Positions 32,937-41,220 of a stretch of DNA of 62,354 nt are shown one piece after another. Both the position numbers and the translations under genes were made by a program. Origin of the DNA: a virus; IMG/VR virus record IMGVR_UViG_3300015158_000001, positions 1-62,354 of that record, one strand, 5' to 3'. Under the pieces are notes generated by a model. That model had not been told where the DNA came from. It made no database searches and saw only the letters and a program-made list of their open reading frames with translations. Within the stretch, counting starts at the first letter, position 1; every line of letters begins with the position of its first letter.

Positions 32937-33247
32937 TGTTTGTCGGTAAGGACTGGGACCCGAGCGACCCAGGCGAGAACGAGCTTTACACGCTCGACTT
33001 CGTCAACGACCTCGCCGCGAACGAGGCTATGACTTCAGCGACGTGGACCTGCGCGGCGGTGACGGGCTCCGATCCGAGCGCTGCTTCGCGCATCAGCGGA
33101 CCTGCATCGGTCAGCGGCAAGACCACCAGCCAGCGCGTGACCGGCCTCCTGGCCGGCGTTCGCTATCGCCTCCAAGCCATCGCCACGACGACGTTCGGAA
33201 ACACCGTCAGTCTCTATTCGCACGTGACGTGCCAATCGCCGAAGTAG
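32936..33247 (+). CDS. hypothetical structural protein
   Basis: A 103-residue beta-rich protein (MFVGKDWDPSDPGENELYTL) with an Ig/fibronectin-like pattern (RVTGLLAGVRYRLQAIATTT). Similar small proteins precede connector genes in HK97-like modules. Coupled to the preceding gene. Confidence 0.6.
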   Translation: MFVGKDWDPSDPGENELYTLDFVNDLAANEAMTSATWTCAAVTGSDPSAASRISGPASVSGKTTSQRVTGLLAGVRYRLQAIATTTFGNTVSLYSHVTCQSPK

Positions 33248-33259
33248 CGAGCCGAATTC

Positions 33260-34087
33260 ATGTCGCCATCCGATCTGTGCACGCTCGCCGATGCGAGGGC
33301 CTGGTGCGGCGTGTCCGGCAACGCTCAGGTTGACGATATTCTGATTGGCCGGCTCATCTCGGCGATCAGCCGGACGATTTGCGGATACATCAACCGCCCG
33401 TCGGTGCTGCCGCGGACCGTCACGGAACGCCGCGATGGCAACAGCCGCACACGCATGATGCTGCGGCATTGGCCGGTGAGCTCGCTGTCGGGCCTCTCGA
33501 TCGACGGGGCTGCGACCCCCGCTGCGACCCCGGGAGCATCGCCGAGCGGCTGGCTGCTCGATCCCTGGGACGGAATGCCGCCCGGCCGCCCGCAGTCGAT
33601 CGACCTGTTCGGCTACGGCTTCGGGTGTGGCCGGCAGAGCGTGGCGCTCACGTATGTCGCAGGCTATCTCGTCTCGGCCGAGCCGCAGACGATCCCGGCC
33701 GATGGCGCGATCACGGTCGCGGCGCCGTTCGGTCCGTGGGCCTCGGACATGGGCGTGACGCTCGCGACCGGGGCAGTGCTCACCGCGGTCGCGACGGGGG
33801 CCACCCCGACCGCGGGGCAATATGCGCTCCTGGGCGACAGTCCCGGCAAATACCAGTTCGCCACCGCGGACGCCGGGCACGCGCTGCTGATCTCGTACGG
33901 CTTTATCCCGTTCGATCTCTACCAGGCCTGCGCCGAGCAAGTGGCGGAGCGCTACGCCTACAAGAGCCGCATCGGGCACGTCTCGAAGTCGTTGGGCGGG
34001 CAGGAAACCATGTCCTATTCGCTTAAGGACATGAACGACGCCACGAAGATGATGCTCAATCCGTTTCGCAATGTCGTTCCGATCTGA
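33260..34087 (+). CDS. head-tail connector protein
   Basis: A 275-residue protein. LCTLADARAWCGVSGNAQVD followed by ISRTICGYINRP is the usual start of gp6-like connector (adaptor) proteins; the end has a helix (QACAEQVAERYAYKSRIG). A beta-rich insertion occupies the middle. Stop overlaps the next start (TGATG). Confidence 0.75.
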   Translation: MSPSDLCTLADARAWCGVSGNAQVDDILIGRLISAISRTICGYINRPSVLPRTVTERRDGNSRTRMMLRHWPVSSLSGLSIDGAATPAATPGASPSGWLLDPWDGMPPGRPQSIDLFGYGFGCGRQSVALTYVAGYLVSAEPQTIPADGAITVAAPFGPWASDMGVTLATGAVLTAVATGATPTAGQYALLGDSPGKYQFATADAGHALLISYGFIPFDLYQACAEQVAERYAYKSRIGHVSKSLGGQETMSYSLKDMNDATKMMLNPFRNVVPI

Positions 34088-34572
34088 TGCTCAACATCAC
34101 GCTCACCGGCGACCGCGAACTCGTGGCGCGGCTCGGTGCCATGCCAGCCAAGGTCCACGACGCGCTGCTGCGCAAGGTGAGCACCCTGGCGCTCAAGCTC
34201 GAGGCCAAGGTCAAGGGCAAAGTCAGCGGTGACGTGTTGAAGGTGCGCAGCGGCGCGCTCCGCCGCAGCATCTTTCAGCGGGTTCTCGATAATCCGACCT
34301 CGGTCATCGGCAAAGTCGCCTCATCGGGCGATGTGAAATACGCCGCCATCCACGAATTCGGCGGGCAGACGCCGGCGCACGACATCGTGCCGGTCAAGGC
34401 GCAGGCGCTCGCCTTCATGGCGGGCGGCAAAATGGCTTTCGCGAAGGTTGTGCACCACCCCGGTTCGAAGATGCCGGAGCGTTCCTTCCTGCGGACTTCG
34501 CTCGCCGACATGCGCGACGAGATCACCGGCGGCCTGAAAGAGGCCGTGCTGCAGGGCGTGAAGAACCCATGA
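34087..34572 (+). CDS. HK97 gp10-like tail completion protein
   Basis: A 161-residue protein with the layout of HK97-gp10 family proteins: N-terminal strand/helix (LVARLGAMPAKVHDALLRKV), then RSGALRRSI, the block YAAIHEFGG, and MPERSFLRTSLADM. It acts at the head-tail junction. Confidence 0.85.
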   Translation: MLNITLTGDRELVARLGAMPAKVHDALLRKVSTLALKLEAKVKGKVSGDVLKVRSGALRRSIFQRVLDNPTSVIGKVASSGDVKYAAIHEFGGQTPAHDIVPVKAQALAFMAGGKMAFAKVVHHPGSKMPERSFLRTSLADMRDEITGGLKEAVLQGVKNP

Positions 34573-35012
34573 CCGCGACCCGCGAGCCGATCGCGATCGC
34601 GTTGCTCGGCGTGATCGCGAAATCCTATCAATGGGCCGTCCCGCCGAGCCGGCGCGTCAAACTCTGGGACGACGCCAAGCAGCGCCCGGTCGCGTTCCTG
34701 CAGGAAAACGGCGAGCAGCGCGCCAGCCAAAGCCTTACGCTCACCAAGCGCACGCTCGAATTCAAGCTGTTCGTCTACACGGACGCGAAGCCGATCGACA
34801 GCGAGCTGCCGGGATCGACTGAGCTCAACACCATCATCGACGCGCTCGATGCCTCGCTGACGCCGTCCGCAGCCGATCTGATGACCGGTCGCATGACGCT
34901 GGGCGGTTTGCCGATCCAGCACTGCCAGATCGTCGGGCCGATCCTTATCGATGCCGGCGATCTCGACGGCGACGGCATCGCCATCATCCCGATCACCGTC
35001 CTGCTCCCGTAA
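34569..35012 (+). CDS. tail terminator-like protein
   Basis: A 147-residue protein in the position of the tail terminator (between gp10-like and tail tube genes), with a helix-strand-strand pattern (IALLGVIAKSYQWAV, ASQSLTLTKRTLEFKLFVYT). ATGA overlap with the previous gene. Assigned mostly by synteny. Confidence 0.6.
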   Translation: MTATREPIAIALLGVIAKSYQWAVPPSRRVKLWDDAKQRPVAFLQENGEQRASQSLTLTKRTLEFKLFVYTDAKPIDSELPGSTELNTIIDALDASLTPSAADLMTGRMTLGGLPIQHCQIVGPILIDAGDLDGDGIAIIPITVLLP

Positions 35013-35037
35013 CCGCTCGATCAACGCCAGCCGCACG

Positions 35038-35059
35038 CGCCGCCTCGTGGCGGCGTTTT
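35038..35059 (+). terminator. internal terminator before the tail tube gene
   Basis: Perfect stem CGCCGCC-TCGT-GGCGGCG (35038-35055) followed by TTTT. It lies 20 nt upstream of the tail tube gene and could separate connector from tail transcription. Confidence 0.6.
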
Positions 35060-35078
35060 GCGTTTCAAGGAGACTGAC

Positions 35079-35831
35079 ATGGCTTTTACAAACAACATCG
35101 GCTTCGGCTCCGGCGTGATGTTCGGAACGCCGAACACCGCGAATGCGACGCCGGTGCGCCTCGGCATCATGCAGGATGCCTCGGTCGATTTCACGTTCAC
35201 GACCAAGGAGCTGATGGGCTCGTATCAGTTCCCGATCGCCGTCGGCCGCGGCACCGCCAAGATCACCGGCAAGGCGAAGTTCGCGCGCATCGACGCCGGC
35301 GCAATGAACAAGCTGTTCTTCGGCATGAATTCCACGACCGGCCAGATCATCACACAGGATGCGGAGGCGGGAGCGGTCCCTGGCTCTGGCGCCGCCACCA
35401 TCACGGTCAATCATGGCGCGGCGTTCGAAAAGGATTTAGGCGTCAACTATGCGACCACGGGCCAGCCGCTCGCCAAGGTCGCCTCCTCGCCGGCCGCCGG
35501 CCAGTATTCGGTCGGAAACGGCGGCGTCTACACGTTCAGCACGAGCGATTACGGCGCCGCGGTGCTGCTCTCTTATACCTGGACCGACACGGGCGGCACG
35601 CAGATGACGATCACCAACCCGGTGCTCGGCACCGCGACGCCGTTCCAGATCGATTTCTATCAGGCGAACCCGAACAGCACCCAGCAATGGGGCCTGCGGC
35701 TTTATTCATGCATCTCGGCGAAGCTCTCGCTCGCAACCAAGCTCGAGGACTTCACCATTCCGGACTTCGAGTTCCAGGCCTACGCCAACGGGGCGAACCA
35801 GATCGGCATCCTCAATCTGCCGACCTCATAA
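35079..35831 (+). CDS. major tail (tube) protein
   Basis: A 250-residue beta-rich protein (IGFGSGVMFGTPNTANATPV, ELMGSYQFPIAVGRGTAKIT). It starts after a strong AAGGAGA element and is followed by the frameshifting tail chaperone genes, the standard place for the tube protein. Confidence 0.75.
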   Translation: MAFTNNIGFGSGVMFGTPNTANATPVRLGIMQDASVDFTFTTKELMGSYQFPIAVGRGTAKITGKAKFARIDAGAMNKLFFGMNSTTGQIITQDAEAGAVPGSGAATITVNHGAAFEKDLGVNYATTGQPLAKVASSPAAGQYSVGNGGVYTFSTSDYGAAVLLSYTWTDTGGTQMTITNPVLGTATPFQIDFYQANPNSTQQWGLRLYSCISAKLSLATKLEDFTIPDFEFQAYANGANQIGILNLPTS

Positions 35832-35841
35832 GGGTTGATCG

Positions 35842-36288
35842 ATGACTGACATACCGAGTGTTCGGCTGGCCGATCGCGACTGGCCGATCCCGTTGCTGGG
35901 GATCACGCAGAACCGAGTGGTGACGCCTGCGATCATGAAGCTGCTGCCCGAGCTCGGGCGCATCTTCGCGGCGGTCAGCGCGGCCCAAGATGGAGGAACA
36001 GTTCCGCATCTTGAAATCACCGAAGAGACGTTCGATCTGATGGCAAATGCGGTGTACGCCGCGATGACACGCGGGACGCCGGGGCTTGCGCGCGCCGAAT
36101 TCGAGAACCTTCCGATATCGGTCTTCGACTTGATCGCCGCGCTTCAGGTTGTCATCCAGCAATCCGGGGCCTTCAAACAGGGTGGGGATGCTGCTGCGGG
36201 GGAAGCCCGGGCGACGGTGATATCGACTTCGACTTCATCGTCGCCGATTACTGCCAGTGCTCCGGAGAGCCCTGGACCGACGAGCTAG
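35842..36288 (+). CDS. tail assembly chaperone, zero-frame product (G-like)
   Basis: A 148-residue protein. Residues 1-118 look like a compact helical domain (RLADRDWPIPLLGITQNRVV, IMKLLPELGRIFAAVSAAQD); after the slippery site (codon 119-121) the zero frame reads a Ser/Thr-rich tail that is probably incidental. It sits between tail tube and tape measure, as lambda gpG does, and is expected to coat the tape measure during tail assembly. Confidence 0.8.
   Translation: MTDIPSVRLADRDWPIPLLGITQNRVVTPAIMKLLPELGRIFAAVSAAQDGGTVPHLEITEETFDLMANAVYAAMTRGTPGLARAEFENLPISVFDLIAALQVVIQQSGAFKQGGDAAAGEARATVISTSTSSSPITASAPESPGPTS
36198..36204 (+). other. slippery heptamer G-GGG-GAA for -1 frameshift
   Basis: In the zero frame the codons are GCG GGG GAA. 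Slipping one base back re-pairs GGG on GGG and moves GAA to GGA, and opens the 91-codon -1 frame. Confidence 0.75.
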
Positions 36289-36473
36289 AATTCTCCCTGA
36301 CGATCGCGCGGATCGAGGCGCGGCATCGATATTGGGGGCGTCACCCGCCGGTTCACCTTTTGGCGGCCTCGATCGGCGCGTCGCTCGGCGCTTACAAGCC
36401 GGCGCCAGAGCCCACCAAGCCGGCGACCATCGCGGACCTGCAGGGAATGTTTCCAGGCGGCATGATCAGGTAA
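36201..36473 (+). CDS. tail assembly chaperone, -1 frameshift extension (T-like)
   Basis: The -1 frame after the heptamer reads SPGDGDIDFDFIVADYCQCS and continues EFSLTIARIEARHRYWGRHP to TAA 36471-36473. Codon use and composition are protein-like, while the zero frame becomes Ser-rich and stops at 36288. It has no start codon of its own. By analogy with lambda gpGT, the fused product (about 209 residues) joins tape measure and tube subunits. Confidence 0.8.
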   Translation, partial: GSPGDGDIDFDFIVADYCQCSGEPWTDELEFSLTIARIEARHRYWGRHPPVHLLAASIGASLGAYKPAPEPTKPATIADLQGMFPGGMIR

Positions 36474-36477
36474 CCGG

Positions 36478-36873
36478 TCAGCGCGGCTGCGCGGAGCCTG
36501 CTTGCGGCGACCCGGCGGCCAAGTTCGCGCCCGTCCCGAGGTTGTTCTGCGTCGACGTCGTGTTTGTCAGAATGCCACGTGCGTCGAACGTGAACGTGAC
36601 GGCGCTCGACGACCTGTCGTAGCCCGCCACCAGCGGCCCGATGTATGGGATGAAGTTCTGCGGACGGGACTGCACGGCTGCATAACTATAGATCGCGACC
36701 CGCATGCCGTTCGTGGAGCTGCTCGTGGTTGTCGGTGGCCCCAATGTCCCGACCACATCGGCATAGGTCGATCTCCCGACTTGGAAGTTTTGGGCCTGCT
36801 CGTCGCTTACCTTGACGCCGCTGGCGGCACACCCGGCCAACGACAAACACCCTAAAACCAGCAGCCATCGCAT
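36478..36873 (-). CDS. BamE/SmpA-like lipoprotein, antisense cargo gene in the tail module
   Basis: A 131-residue protein with a lipoprotein signal (MRWLLVLGCLSLAGCAASG, lipobox LAGC, acylated Cys15). It is followed by QNFQVGRSTYADVVGTLGPP, the signature of SmpA/OmlA (BamE) domains, and a beta region. It is inserted on the opposite strand between tail chaperone and tape measure genes, the classic place for a moron expressed in the lysogen. A change to the outer membrane, such as receptor masking or superinfection exclusion, is an inference. Confidence 0.8.
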   Translation of the reverse strand: MRWLLVLGCLSLAGCAASGVKVSDEQAQNFQVGRSTYADVVGTLGPPTTTSSSTNGMRVAIYSYAAVQSRPQNFIPYIGPLVAGYDRSSSAVTFTFDARGILTNTTSTQNNLGTGANLAAGSPQAGSAQPR

Positions 36874-36939
36874 CGCCAGCCCTCCCGATCCCGGGCGGAA
36901 GCTACGGCGTCTTGCGCGCCACATCAATAGGTTGTGCAG

Positions 36940-39018
36940 ATGGCCGACAATGTCAGCGTCACCTTTGGCGGTGAGATCGCCGGCCTCAAGGCCGCCGCGA
37001 GCCAGGCGACGGACCAGATCAACCAATTCGTCTCGCGAACAAAGACCAGTGTGGGCCTGCTGGCGTCGCCTTTCGAGAAATTACAGCAGTCGATCCTGGC
37101 CATTGCGGCGATCGCCGCCGGCGGCGCGGTGTTCAAGAGTTTCGTCGACGAGGCTACGACAGCCGCGGGTGAAGTTCTCAAGCTCTCGAAGTCGCTCGGC
37201 ATCAACACGGACGCGGCGAACGTTTTGCGCGTCCAGTTGCGAGGTACCGGCAACACCGTCGACGACTATGTGAGCGCATCGCTTCGCATGGATCGGCAGG
37301 TGCGGCAAAACGAAGACACGATCAAAAAGACCGGCATGGCGACGCGCGACGCCAACGGCCAGTTTCTCAACGGCCAACAGCTGATGGTCAACGCCATCAG
37401 CACACTGAAGCAATATAAGGAAGGCACCGACCGCAACATTGCGAGCCAGGTGATCTTCGGCCGGGGCGCGGGCGATACCGCGTCGCTGCTGAAGCTCAAC
37501 TCGGAGAGCATGCAGCGCGCGACGAAGGATTTGACCGAGCTAGGTCTAACCGTGACGCCGCAAGCGATGGCAAACTCCAAGGCGTACAAGGAATCGATGC
37601 ACGAGCTGGAGCTATCCTTCCAGGGCATCAAGAAGGCGATCGGCGAGGCTGTTCTTCCATATCTGACGAGCTTCGCGAACTGGTTCCGTCAGCAGGCGCC
37701 GACGATCATCACCAATATGAAGGAGACGATGAAGTCGGTGATTGATTGGGCCTTCGACACCGCGAAGGCCTTTATCGATTTCGTCCACAGCGCACTCGAT
37801 GGTGTGATCTCGCTGATGGCCGGCTGGACGCTGGTGAAATCTTCGCTCGGGATGATCGACGAGCTGGCGGCCGACACCACGATGCGCCGGCTCGCTGACA
37901 TGTCCGACAGTCTCAAGAACCTGCGCGAGCGAGCGATAGCCGCTGTGGACAGTATCCACGCCGTAGTGACGGCGGGCGGTCCCAACAGCCCGATCCCGTC
38001 ATCCCCGGCACCGGGAACGAAAAGCGCCGTCGGCCTCATCAATGACAAGGGAAAAGACGAAGAGCTAGCCGCCGCGATGAAGAACATCGACGGCCAGGTG
38101 AAGCTCCTGCGCGATGGCCTCGAACAGAAGAAGGTCATCTATCAGTCCGAAGTCGAAATTCAGAAGATCACGGAGAACCAGAAGTTTGCGCTGACGCAGC
38201 AGGCTGTCCAGCAGACGACGGCCGCCGAGATTTCGAAGCTGCAGACCGAGATGACTTTTGCCGGGATGAGCCTCGCGCAAAAGCAGGAGGTCGAGAACAA
38301 GATCAAGCAGCTGAAGGAGAAATCTAACACAGAGCTGATCCGCCTCGATTCGCAGTCGATCGCTGCCCAAAAGCAGATGTGGAGCGGCTACCTCAGTGAC
38401 ATCACCGGCGCCTTCCACTCGCAGCTGTCCGGCCTGCTCACCGGCACGATGACGTTCACGCAAGCGTTCAAGAACGCGATGCTCGATCTCACGCTCAAGA
38501 TCGTTGGCTACTTCGAGAAGATGGGCATCGAGTGGGCGGCAACGCAGCTTGGCATGGCGACGGCCGCGCAGACCGGTGCGCTCCAGCAGGCAGCGGCGAC
38601 GCAAGAAGCGATGGCGCTCACGCTGCCGGCACGCATCGCGAAGTTTACCAGCGACATCACGGCGATGAGCGCGGCGACGTTCGCCGGCATTTTCGCGAAC
38701 CTCGCGCCGATCCTTGGACCGGCGGCCGCGGGTCCAGCAGCGGCCGGGCAGGCGACTGTGCTCACCCAGCTCGCCGCCGTGCCCAAACTCGATGTCGGCG
38801 GCCTGGTGCTGAGCGACGGTTTTGCAATGATCCACCGTGGCGAGACGGTCACGCCGGCGGCCCAGGTCGACACGCCCTTCAAGGGCGCCCAGGGCGGCGG
38901 TCCGGACCTTCATTTCCACGGCCCGTTCACCGGTGGCGCGGGCGAAATGGATGTACGGAAATTCGCGAAGAAGCTACAGGCCTTCCTCGCCGTCAATCCA
39001 AGCTATGCACCGGCGTAA
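36940..39018 (+). CDS. tape measure protein
   Basis: A 693-residue protein. Start MADNVSVTFGGEIAGLKAAA; hydrophobic patches (ILAIAAIAAGGAVFKSF; AATFAGIFANLAPILG) and a long central coiled coil (residues about 380-470, rich in Gln, Lys, Glu). It is preceded by the chaperones and followed by tail-tip genes. It sets tail length and is threaded into the host envelope at injection; at the usual ~1.5 angstrom per residue the tail would be about 100 nm long. Confidence 0.85.
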   Translation: MADNVSVTFGGEIAGLKAAASQATDQINQFVSRTKTSVGLLASPFEKLQQSILAIAAIAAGGAVFKSFVDEATTAAGEVLKLSKSLGINTDAANVLRVQLRGTGNTVDDYVSASLRMDRQVRQNEDTIKKTGMATRDANGQFLNGQQLMVNAISTLKQYKEGTDRNIASQVIFGRGAGDTASLLKLNSESMQRATKDLTELGLTVTPQAMANSKAYKESMHELELSFQGIKKAIGEAVLPYLTSFANWFRQQAPTIITNMKETMKSVIDWAFDTAKAFIDFVHSALDGVISLMAGWTLVKSSLGMIDELAADTTMRRLADMSDSLKNLRERAIAAVDSIHAVVTAGGPNSPIPSSPAPGTKSAVGLINDKGKDEELAAAMKNIDGQVKLLRDGLEQKKVIYQSEVEIQKITENQKFALTQQAVQQTTAAEISKLQTEMTFAGMSLAQKQEVENKIKQLKEKSNTELIRLDSQSIAAQKQMWSGYLSDITGAFHSQLSGLLTGTMTFTQAFKNAMLDLTLKIVGYFEKMGIEWAATQLGMATAAQTGALQQAAATQEAMALTLPARIAKFTSDITAMSAATFAGIFANLAPILGPAAAGPAAAGQATVLTQLAAVPKLDVGGLVLSDGFAMIHRGETVTPAAQVDTPFKGAQGGGPDLHFHGPFTGGAGEMDVRKFAKKLQAFLAVNPSYAPA

Positions 39019-39021
39019 TCG

Positions 39022-39594
39022 ATGACCGTCCAGACGTTCCCGACGCTTGCTGGCCTCGGCTTCCCAGTTAAGCGCACACCGATCCATTCGACGACGCCGC
39101 AGGTCGCCTGGTCGGGGAAGGACAGCCGCCGCAGCAATTGGACCTACCCGAAGCACCGCTACGAGCTCGTCTTTGACCTGCTGCGCTCGGACAGCAACGC
39201 CGAGTGGCAGACGCTGATCGGCTTCTTCAACAAGTGTCACGGCTCGGCGGCGGTCTTCAAATTCCTCGATCCGGACGACAACACGGCGACCGCGCAGCAG
39301 ATCGGCATCGGCGATGGCGTCACGACCACGTTCCAGCTGGTGCGCACGCTCGGCGGCTTCGTCGAGCCGGTGTTTTCGCCGATCTCGCCCGTGGTGTCGG
39401 GCGCCGGCCTTTACTCGGTCGACGCCTCGGGGCTCGTGACCTTCAGCCTGCCGCCGTCGATCGGTGCGGCGATCACCTGGAGCGGGACGTTTAACTGGCT
39501 CTGCCGGTTCGATAGCGACGAGCTGGAGTTCGACAAGTTTATGAATCAGATGTGGAGCGTCGGGAAGGTCAGTTTTACGACGGTGAAGCCGTGA
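39022..39594 (+). CDS. DUF2460 distal tail protein (GTA gp12-like)
   Basis: A 190-residue protein with the DUF2460 pattern FPVKRTPIHSTTPQVAWSGK, YELVFDLLRSDSNAEWQTLI and FKFLDPDD. First gene of the GTA-like four-gene tail-tip set that follows the tape measure. Confidence 0.85.
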   Translation: MTVQTFPTLAGLGFPVKRTPIHSTTPQVAWSGKDSRRSNWTYPKHRYELVFDLLRSDSNAEWQTLIGFFNKCHGSAAVFKFLDPDDNTATAQQIGIGDGVTTTFQLVRTLGGFVEPVFSPISPVVSGAGLYSVDASGLVTFSLPPSIGAAITWSGTFNWLCRFDSDELEFDKFMNQMWSVGKVSFTTVKP

Positions 39595-40496
39595 AGCCCG
39601 CCTCCGACGCACTGATCACGCTGCTGCTGTCCAAGGTCTTCGAGCGCGCCGATCTTTACACGTTCACGCTTGTGAACGGTTCGGTGCTGCGCTACGCCGC
39701 GCTCGATGTCGACGTGATCTCGGGCGGCAACCGGTATCTCTCGAACCCGCCGATCGAGCGCAAGGACGCGCGGCCGACGGCGCACTGGAAGGCGGGCGTC
39801 GACACCGACACCTGGGCGGTGCACGTCATCCCGCGCCAAGCCGACGTGATTACCGGCGCCGCACTGCCCGACCAGCTCAACAACCAGCCATGGATGGCGG
39901 CGGTAAAGGCCGGTGCGCTCGACGGCGCGACCGCGCGCGTCGACCGCGCCTATTTCGGAGCGTGGCCCGATCCCTGGACGCCGACCGTTACGCCGGTCGG
40001 GACGATCAACATCTTCTCTGGTCGTGTCGCCGAAGTCGACTTCACGCGGGTGAGCGCGATCATCACGATCAATAGCTGGATGGAATTGCTCACACAGGAG
40101 ATGCCGCGCAACCTGTTCCAGTCGGGCTGCCGGTTCACGCTGTTCGGCACCGGCTGTTCGCTCAATGCGGCAACCTTCGCGGTCAATGGCGCGGTCGGAA
40201 GCGGATCGACGCCGAGCACCATCAACGCCTCGCTGGGCCACGCCGCCGGTTACTACGATCTCGGCCGCATCGTAATGACCTCGGGATTGAACGCGACGTT
40301 CTCACGCGGCGTGCGCTCCTGGGACGGTACGACGCTCAAGCTGCGGGCGCCGTTCCCGTTCGCGATCGGGACGGGGGATACGTTCACGATTTACGCCGGA
40401 TGTGACAAGCAGCTGACCACGTGCACCACCAAATTCAGCAACGCGGCCAACTTCGGCGGCACGGACCTGATCCCGGCGCCGGAGAACGCGGTATAG
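39591..40496 (+). CDS. DUF2163-like tail tip protein (GTA gp13-like)
   Basis: A 301-residue protein starting at GTG 39591, overlapping the preceding stop (GTGA). The blocks LYTFTLVNGSVLRYAALDVD, PRNLFQSGCRFTLFGTGCSL and a Cys motif near the end (GCDKQLTTCTTKFSNAANFG) match the DUF2163/BR0599 family of tail-tip baseplate proteins. Confidence 0.85.
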   Translation: MKPASDALITLLLSKVFERADLYTFTLVNGSVLRYAALDVDVISGGNRYLSNPPIERKDARPTAHWKAGVDTDTWAVHVIPRQADVITGAALPDQLNNQPWMAAVKAGALDGATARVDRAYFGAWPDPWTPTVTPVGTINIFSGRVAEVDFTRVSAIITINSWMELLTQEMPRNLFQSGCRFTLFGTGCSLNAATFAVNGAVGSGSTPSTINASLGHAAGYYDLGRIVMTSGLNATFSRGVRSWDGTTLKLRAPFPFAIGTGDTFTIYAGCDKQLTTCTTKFSNAANFGGTDLIPAPENAV

Positions 40497-40503
40497 TCGC
40501 ATC

Positions 40504-40749
40504 ATGAGCGATCGCCTTGCCGCAGATGCCGTTGCCTTCGTCAAAGGTCCGTTGAAGGCGTTCCTCCGGCCCACGCGGCCCACTGGACCGCTAGTCGGAG
40601 AGCTAACCAAGAAGCCGGCGCGTGTCCTGCCGACCGATCCCATTCGCGTGGGCGATGTCGTGAAGTTCAACGGTCGCAAGATGGCCGTCGCGGGCAAAAA
40701 CGCTCACTCGCTCATCTTAGCCGACGGATCGACGATCACCTTCGCGTAG
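40504..40749 (+). CDS. small hypothetical tail-region protein
   Basis: An 81-residue protein (MSDRLAADAVAFVKGPLKAF) whose end (DVVKFNGRKMAVAGKNAHSL) looks like a small beta barrel. It interrupts the usual gp13-gp14 order of GTA-like tips. Function unknown. Confidence 0.55.
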   Translation: MSDRLAADAVAFVKGPLKAFLRPTRPTGPLVGELTKKPARVLPTDPIRVGDVVKFNGRKMAVAGKNAHSLILADGSTITFA

Positions 40750-40779
40750 TCGCGCCTTTCCAACCCCATCGCAGGCCTC

Positions 40780-41217
40780 ATGACCGACACCGAGCGTGAG
40801 CAGCGCGCGCGCGTTGCCGCGCTCACGCGCGAATGGATCGGGACGCCGTACCGCAACAATGCGCGGCTCAAGGGCACCGGCGCCGACTGCACGTTCTTTG
40901 CGGTGGTGTATGCCGAGGCCGGGCTGATCCCGGCGCTCGACATCGAGCACTATTCGCCGCAGTTCGGACTTCATCGCAGCGAGGAACGCTACCTCGAAGC
41001 GGTGCTGGCGCACGCGGTCGAGACCGACACGCCGCAGATGGGCGATGTCGCGCTCTACAAATGGGGCCGCGTGTTCTCGCATGGCGGCGTCGTCGTCGAT
41101 CCGGGCTGGCCGACGATCGTCCATGCCGAGGCCAACGCGCGCTTCGTGATCGAGGCGAATGGCGAGGGCGGGCGGCTCGGCGATGCGCCGCGCAAATTCT
41201 TCACGCTGTGGCCCTGA
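40780..41217 (+). CDS. NlpC/P60 tail-tip peptidase (GTA gp14-like)
   Basis: A 145-residue cysteine peptidase. Catalytic Cys37 (GTGADCTFFAVV) and His101 (VFSHGGVVVD) are in the expected spacing. In phages and GTAs this enzyme at the tail tip cuts peptidoglycan cross-links during entry. Directly followed by the tail tip attachment protein. Confidence 0.88.
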   Translation: MTDTEREQRARVAALTREWIGTPYRNNARLKGTGADCTFFAVVYAEAGLIPALDIEHYSPQFGLHRSEERYLEAVLAHAVETDTPQMGDVALYKWGRVFSHGGVVVDPGWPTIVHAEANARFVIEANGEGGRLGDAPRKFFTLWP

Positions 41218-41220
41218 CCG

